Positions 10,917 through 16,031 of a DNA stretch of 16,031 bases are shown one piece after another. Both the position numbers and the translations under genes were made by a program. Every line of letters begins with the position of its first letter. The stretch's first letter is position 1. This stretch comes from Antrodiella citrinella (taxonomy: Eukaryota; Basidiomycota; Agaricomycetes; Polyporales; Steccherinaceae), in NCBI GenBank assembly GCA_004802725.1, contig SGPM01000480.1, positions 1-16,031 of the forward strand. Direction: 5' to 3'. The notes beneath the pieces are model-generated. The model saw only the letters and a program-made list of their open reading frames with translations, was not told the DNA's origin and did not search any database.

Positions 10917-13900
10917 CTACACATAGTCCTGCAGGACTGTGTGGTCCAAGAAAACATACTCACGCACGCCGCTCAAGGATGTTCCGCTCAGCACCGTAAT
11001 GTCGAGCCAAGGAGTATGACACGGCATGTTCTCGTTCCCCTTGGCTTCATCCTTGTCCATTAAATCACCAACGACCGACGCAAGGCGCTTCCTGAACTCG
11101 TGATATGTATCCTCGTCTTCTCTGAGCTTGGCAGCTTCCAATCCGCTCAGCAATGTACACTGATCAAGGACTCAGATGACGATGACCAACACGTATGACG
11201 GCGTGAACACATACTGCACTTTCGACGCCCACATTCATGATGTCATCATGTTCGTCCTCCAGCTTGAGCCAGAAATGGAACGTGGACCGAACAATGCTGT
11301 CGCAGGTTGGACAGTCCTTGTCTTCCGCCAGAACGCTAGAATTGGGTATCAGGAGTGTTTCGCATGTAACAATGCTGATTCTGTCTACGCACCTTTCCTT
11401 GCAATGCGTGCAATACAGACCGACACAGTTTGACGGATCCTTTGGCCAGAAATCGACAACCCGAGCTATGATGCGGAAATGACAGGGATCTCGTCCATAA
11501 GCCAGCACCTTCTTGATAGAGATTGGCCTGAGGAGAGTTCCCGTTTCGTTCGACATGACAAGCTTGCTCGCCGAGGTAGTCTTCCAAGGCTGCAGCAGTG
11601 CTTTTGGTTCAGCAGCATGCTCACGGAGGGATGCAGCGCCCGACGTCCCAGCGCCCGACATCGCAGCACCCGTCGTTGCAACTACAAGCTGCTTCGCCTC
11701 GAGGTCCTGTTCTATCTCTTTCTTGCGCCTGCAGGAACACCGATTAATTAAATGGCAAGACGCATAGAAAACACATACTGCAGCAGATTGACCAAATCTT
11801 TGTTTCTCGTATTCTCGTGCTGCAACTTGCAGATGAGCCTCTCGTTGCCACTGATATGTCCAGCAAGGTTTCCGTCCACTCCCCGACGGAAAGGTTTCAG
11901 TCTAACGCTCTTGATAGAGAGGTAATCTCCAATCTTGAGGTTCTCCATCACTGTCCTCTGTTCGTCAAAGAGAGCCATCTTCACAATACGATTGACGCCT
12001 ATGGCGCGCATGAGGTTGCGATCAATATGCACGGGTGCCAGGTCGTCGCGCGCTGTATAGTCTGTGACGTATATGTATGTGCAATCTTCCTTTGCAGAGA
12101 TGGAGAGCAGCTGTCAAGGCCAGGTCAGAGTGCACATAAAGTGTAAATCAAGGATGCACTCTACCTGAACTGTACAACTGAAATACTTGTTTGGGATTGC
12201 CTTTGAAAACCCTTGATGCGGAAACATATCGTGTCCAGCTGCTTCCGTGTCCTCAATCCATTTGCTTTTGCGGCTACGACCACATTATCAGCTGCTGATC
12301 ATGACCAGGACCCGAATAGCAACATACTTCAACAGCTCTGCCAGATGAGGGGACTCTTCCAGCACGTCCTCGTCCAGCTTCTCGAACCTACACGACTCCG
12401 TGACGCTACCCTCGTAGTATCCCGATGAGTCTCTCTTGATTCTCGTGTTTGGCAGTGAAAAGAAATCGCCCTGCTTCATGTCAGTTTCGGCGTACATTGC
12501 TGCATCATGCCATGCTTCCATCTTGAGTACCATATTGCAGAGCGCGGGCGGACACCAGCTGCCATCCACTATAGGGAGGTTTTCGTTTGCGGTGTAGTCA
12601 GTGACGTAAACGCAGTAAACGTTTAGGGTCTTGCTTGGATGAGCGTGGAGAATCTACAGACGTAGTTGCCGTATGTCAGCGTGGTTCATCTCAAGTGTAC
12701 ATTTTGGGGTGTTCACCTCGACAGTACAGTCAAAGTACCCGCTTGGAGGCGCCTCTGGAGATGCATCCTGAATGAGCCTATGTGTCCTCTGAGTCTTGTT
12801 CACAGGCACGGAAAAAGAGATATTGTCTCCTCCCACTTTCTGCTGCATGCGCGCGTCAACCTTCTCCTGCCACCAATTGCCTAGATGCAGACAGTATTGT
12901 TGTTTGACTGGGTGCCATTCTTGCGGACTGTTGTATGCAGAGAGGAAGCGTTGCTTGCTGTGACTGACTCTACCGGTCTTTGGTTCGTAGATAGACCAGG
13001 ACCAGTCTTTGTTCGACGCACAAGTGCCATTGTGAGTTCCTCTCCACTCTGAGATCTAATGACACAGACATCTGCACCTGATCATTCCACTGCAGACTTA
13101 ACCACTCACCGTCACCCTTCCTAACACGATCACGTTACCCACATCTACATCGGGGACATTCTCCTGCTGGGCTTTTGTGAAACAAGTCACCACGAACCCA
13201 CGAGTCGTATCTCCTGGATCTATATTGAACGGGTCGACTAGCGTGACTTTCCTGCTCCAGTCTGCTCATACGTGAGTGTCCAGGACGCGTATATTGTTAG
13301 GTTAGTGACTGGAGACTGCACCTTGTGTCTGCGTCTTGGACAGTGGTGCTATCGCAGCTACGATACCGATGACGTTAACCACCTTTCTGTCAGCCCTCAA
13401 GTTGCTCAACGGAGTATACGTCAGGCCCTTGGTAACCCAAATCAGTCGATGCAAGCTTGGGGGAACAGATACTATATCAACGTACCCCTGGAACAACGCA
13501 TCCTGCTTCGAGTTCCGCACTGCCAATGTCCTCCGAGGTCTGACTCGCCTTCTGTGATGCACCAGCATGTGCTGGTGTGCCGCCCTTCCACTGGACAGCC
13601 TCAGGCGGTGATTGAGATGCAGATTCTGGATGCTGGGGTGCAGATGGCACCGGTTTCGGCAAAGGTGAGGCATTCCTGGGCGCAGCAGGGTTGGGAGCGT
13701 CTCCACTGGACGTCCCTGGCAAATTCCCATGGCGGAGCGTATCTGCACGAGGTCTGCCTTCTTCCACCTCCTCTTGGGCCTGTGGGAGAGCCAGAGGATC
13801 CAGCTTGCGGGCTTTCTTTGCTTCCCTTTCTTTGCTTCTCCTCGCCCTTTTTGCAGCTTTCTTGCTCATTTGCCCAGGATTCAGTTTTGGCGGGGGTGCT

Positions 13901-14736
13901 GGCGGTTGACCGGAGTGGCCTCGAAGGAGTTCAGCTGTGACAGGGTGCTCCACAGTGCGTGGGCTCATCGTCGTCACAGTTGGACTTTGCAAGGCAGCGG
14001 GAGGCGTCTTCTTGAGATCGGAAGTCCCAGGCGGCGGCTCCTGTTCGTGGTTCTCATTAGGAGAACTCTGTGAGACATTTTTGTTTATGGTCTTACCTCA
14101 TTGTTGACCTCAGCATCAGCTTCTGGGTCAGGTGTTGAGAACCAGTCCCTCCGAAGAGGGGCATTTTCACCGACTCTCGCTTTAGGTGCAGCCTTCTTCT
14201 TGGCCTGGTCTGAGAACCGAATGTCATCAGCGGAGACCATGGTTGCATATTGGTGCTTGCTCACCTGCCCAAAAATCCACTGTCATACCGGTCGTTGGTG
14301 GTGTTTTCTTGCTCAGGAACTTCATGCGAACGCCGTGTTCGTACGTCAGTTTCAAGGGCAAGTCGTTTGGTCTGCAGACGGCGACGGACTCTGCAGACGC
14401 GTTCTCCAACGACAGTAGTAGAATATCACCCAACTCCAGGTTGAGGCTGATGGCGTTGAAGAAACGGGAACACGGTCCCGCGAAGGTGACCCCGAACAGC
14501 TTGGACTTCGTGTCCTCCATGACTTCTAGGATTACATTTGCGCGTTCGTGAAGCCAAGGCCATTTCATGTGCACCTTTGCTTTAATGAATCCAGAGTCAT
14601 CCAGAGCATCTACGCATATCCTGGACGCTTTGCGTTGAAGGGACATGCGGAAAGGGTCCGAGCTTGCGCCGTTGGGATCGTCGGATCTTGGCCGTTTGGC
14701 CTGGGGACCCTTTGAGAGCTCAGAATGCCGTTTCAT
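10917..14736 (-). CDS. pot1: POT1-like telomere single-strand DNA-binding protein
   Basis: Protection-of-telomeres proteins bind the 3' G-rich telomeric overhang through OB folds and control end protection and telomerase access in the nucleus. Exons on the minus strand are 14736-14265, 14209-14097, 14067-13486, 13427-13322, 13261-13110, 13055-12717, 12653-12328, 12273-12165, 12110-11779, 11728-11215 and 11159-10917. Every phase matches, for 1095 residues. Residues 1-157 look like an extra beta-rich, perhaps OB-like, domain (FGVTFAGPC, GDILLLSL). About 196-389 is a disordered linker with a strong basic cluster (KKAAKRARRSK). From 390 comes a Telo_bind-type OB1 (LTYTPLSNL, VVNVIGIV, VTLVDPF, GNVIVLGRV). 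Two POT1PC-type OB folds follow, each with YVTDYTA (about 589-697 and 734-843). The C-terminus has an OB fold with CTHC...CPTC zinc pairs and ends REYVFLDHTVL. Human and fission yeast proteins have about 634 and 555 residues, so this one is long. The second intron is abnormally short (29 nt). Confidence 0.88.
11779..12740 (-). repeat. Tandem duplication of the POT1PC module with its introns
   Basis: Module A (12740-12328) and module B (12188-11779) both begin YF-x-CTV plus E or Q, followed by a phase-0 intron. Each then has an OB fold with VTDYTA, a KxGD turn (MKQGDFF, LKIGDYL), and ends after a Leu-Leu pair with a phase-2 intron beginning GTATGT. The same landmarks in the same order, with the same intron positions and phases, show an exon-level tandem duplication. 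Protein identity is low, so the event is old. Confidence 0.85.
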
Positions 14737-14902
14737 ATTCTAGTATAGACTATGTTTGAAAGCGTGATGGTGTTTGCAAAAAAAGAGAGACGGTGGAGGA
14801 CAGTAATACCAAATCAGAGAGTCAGGCGCTGGGAGGCGCGTCCGCGCGTACCTCCCCGCCTCTAACCCAGAATGGCAACACCGACAGTCCTTGCTCATCG
14901 TC
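14737..14902. promoter_or_regulatory. Divergent promoter region, POT1-like gene and small ORF
   Basis: The POT1-like start (14736, minus) and the next start (14903, plus) are 166 bp apart and point away from each other, so regulatory sequence is probably shared. The sequence includes an A-rich run (14778-14785) and a CGCGTCCGCGCG segment (about 14838-14849). I recognise no defined transcription-factor site. Confidence 0.45.
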
Positions 14903-15223
14903 ATGGACGACCTCCTCCCAACCCTCTTTCGACGTCCGGATACGGGACTCACCAATCCTCGTATCTTGCGTCTTCATACAGTCTCCTCATCTAGTCGGAA
15001 TGAACAGCATGAGGCCATGGTAACCCAACCCTACGCTCAATTCTCAGAGGTCGTCACAAAGAGCGCACAGCGGACAGCATCGAACGCATTCAGGTACGTT
15101 TCTGATTATGTTTGCTTTCCATATGGACATGCTTCATTCATACTGTATCCTCTTATCGCATTTGCAGTCACGTTGGGCTCCCTGTTTGGTGTCGTGTCCG
15201 GGCTGGAGTTCACTGGGATATGA
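14903..15223 (+). CDS. Possible small membrane protein
   Basis: An uninterrupted frame of 106 residues starts at an ATG in good context (GTCATGG). The first part is hydrophilic (LFRRPDTGLTNPRI); the C-terminal part is hydrophobic (FILYPLIAFAVTLGSLFGVV), long enough for one membrane-spanning helix. However, GTACGT at 15094 and TTTGCAG ending at 15167 form a plausible 74-nt intron. If it is spliced, the frame changes and the protein would be about 83 residues, ending at 15228 without the membrane segment. I prefer the unspliced reading because the hydrophobic pattern continues past the proposed acceptor, but T-rich introns can mimic such segments. No family recognised. Confidence 0.45.
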   Translation: MDDLLPTLFRRPDTGLTNPRILRLHTVSSSSRNEQHEAMVTQPYAQFSEVVTKSAQRTASNAFRYVSDYVCFPYGHASFILYPLIAFAVTLGSLFGVVSGLEFTGI

Positions 15224-15228
15224 CGTAG

Positions 15229-15878
15229 AGATTGGCTTAATGATTGGGGTATGTTAGGATTAGATTGGGCCCAAGGACCATTGACAAAGTGGAAGATTTG
15301 TGTGTCATTGACTGCCATTTGACGTGTTAGGCTTCGTCTTGTCGCCCCAGGTGTTTCTGCAATCTGTCTCCTCGATGGTTAGCAGAAATGGTATAAATGC
15401 ATTGGCAATGACATGATCCCCATTTGGTTGAATTTGGCATGCGTAACATGTTCACAAATGCATCTATTCTCGACGGCGGTGATGTTTCTACAAATACCAA
15501 GTTCTTGATTACATAGGCTTATACAGAGTACATCACTTAAGACTAGGGCTACACCACATTGGAGTTGGAAACTTGACAGACAGACAGACGACATGAACGA
15601 AACGGCGAGGAGCGAAACGGCGAGGAGCGAAACGGCGAGGAGCGAAACGGCGAGGAACGAAACGGCGAGGAACGAGTACGGATCCATGGAAGTGGCTGAG
15701 GCAAGACAGGGGCAGTTGGTGAGAAGGCAGAGCATGCGACAGGTCCTGAACCGCGCAACAGCCACCAAACATGGATTAGGTTGCTGTATGAATCGTTGAT
15801 TACAGGCGTACTCACGGGGGTGTGGATCACAAGATGCCATGCACATCTTCTTCCCTTGTTATATTCGTGCAAACTTAC
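15229..15878. other. Apparently non-coding right-hand region
   Basis: No convincing gene is seen. Open frames on both strands across 15549-15846 owe their length to the 15-bp minisatellite, whose unit is a multiple of three without stops. A short GACA repeat lies just before it (about 15576-15589). The left part may be 3' UTR of the small plus-strand gene. Confidence 0.5.
15598..15672. repeat. 15-bp minisatellite, five copies
   Basis: Five units of CGAAACGGCGAGGAG start at 15598, 15613, 15628, 15643 and 15658. Units 4 and 5 end GAA instead of GAG. Because 15 is divisible by three, it reads as a pentapeptide repeat in frames on both strands. Confidence 0.95.
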
Positions 15879-15942
15879 CGCCCGGACCCCTCCGAGCCCG
15901 GCCTCCGAGGTTCACCAGGACACTTCCGCGGTAGCGTCCGTT
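15879..15942 (-). CDS. Possible internal exon of a gene continuing off the right edge
   Basis: On the minus strand a 64-nt GC-rich stretch is bounded upstream by CCTAAGTCAG (acceptor-like with a branch motif) and downstream by GTAAGT (strong donor match, starting at 15878). One frame reads GRYRGSVLVNLGG followed by an Arg/Gly-rich piece. A further donor-like GTGAGC lies upstream. This rests on splice signals and composition only; the product is unknown. Confidence 0.25.
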
Positions 15943-16031
15943 CTGACTTAGGAACGTTGAGCTCACGGGTTTTATGCCGTGATGATCTACTGAGCTTTCC
16001 CGTTGAGCTCACGTTTTCTTATCGGACATCC

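Noticed and set aside
13272..14073. Plus-strand frames opposite POT1-like exons
   Set aside because: They are antisense to phase-consistent exons with POT1 motifs.
15379..15872. Minus-strand protein with SLLAVSLLAV repeats
   Set aside because: It is produced by the 15-bp minisatellite and has no support outside it.

Overview
The window looks like nuclear DNA of a filamentous basidiomycete, most likely an Agaricomycete. Coding runs are broken by many short introns (mostly 50-65 nt, GTRNGT...CTRAY...YAG). Intron phases match at every junction I joined, and the protein families resemble ones common in mushroom-forming fungi. Two undetermined bases (4375, 4636) mark it as draft assembly. All exon models below were built by eye from splice consensus and frame continuity.

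Layout: (1) 1-3213, plus strand: 3' part of a RecQ-like superfamily 2 helicase gene with a Ser/Pro-rich linker and a C-terminal Cys/His-rich domain. (2) 3877-7376, plus strand: a ten-exon gene for a roughly 982-residue protein with a C-terminal JmjC-like Fe(II)/2-oxoglutarate dioxygenase domain. (3) 7377-8386: intergenic, pyrimidine-rich, with an array of 52-bp repeats whose variants alternate. (4) 8387-10272, minus strand: a seven-exon gene for a 452-residue protein of unknown function, with a dense palindrome in its second intron. (5) 10917-14736, minus strand: an eleven-exon gene for a 1095-residue POT1-like telomere single-strand binding protein. (6) 14903-15223, plus strand: a possible small membrane protein gene that shares a 166-bp divergent promoter region with the POT1-like gene. 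(7) To the right edge: mostly non-coding sequence with a 15-bp minisatellite and perhaps one exon of a gene that continues beyond the window.

The most interesting locus is the POT1-like gene. The second OB-fold module (POT1PC type, with a VTDYTA motif) is present twice in tandem, and both copies are bounded by introns at equivalent positions and phases. It also has a long N-terminal extension and a very basic linker. Nearby lie a RecQ-like helicase, of a class often found at fungal chromosome ends, and a JmjC-like dioxygenase. A telomere or chromatin theme is suggestive, but nothing in the sequence proves that the genes work together.
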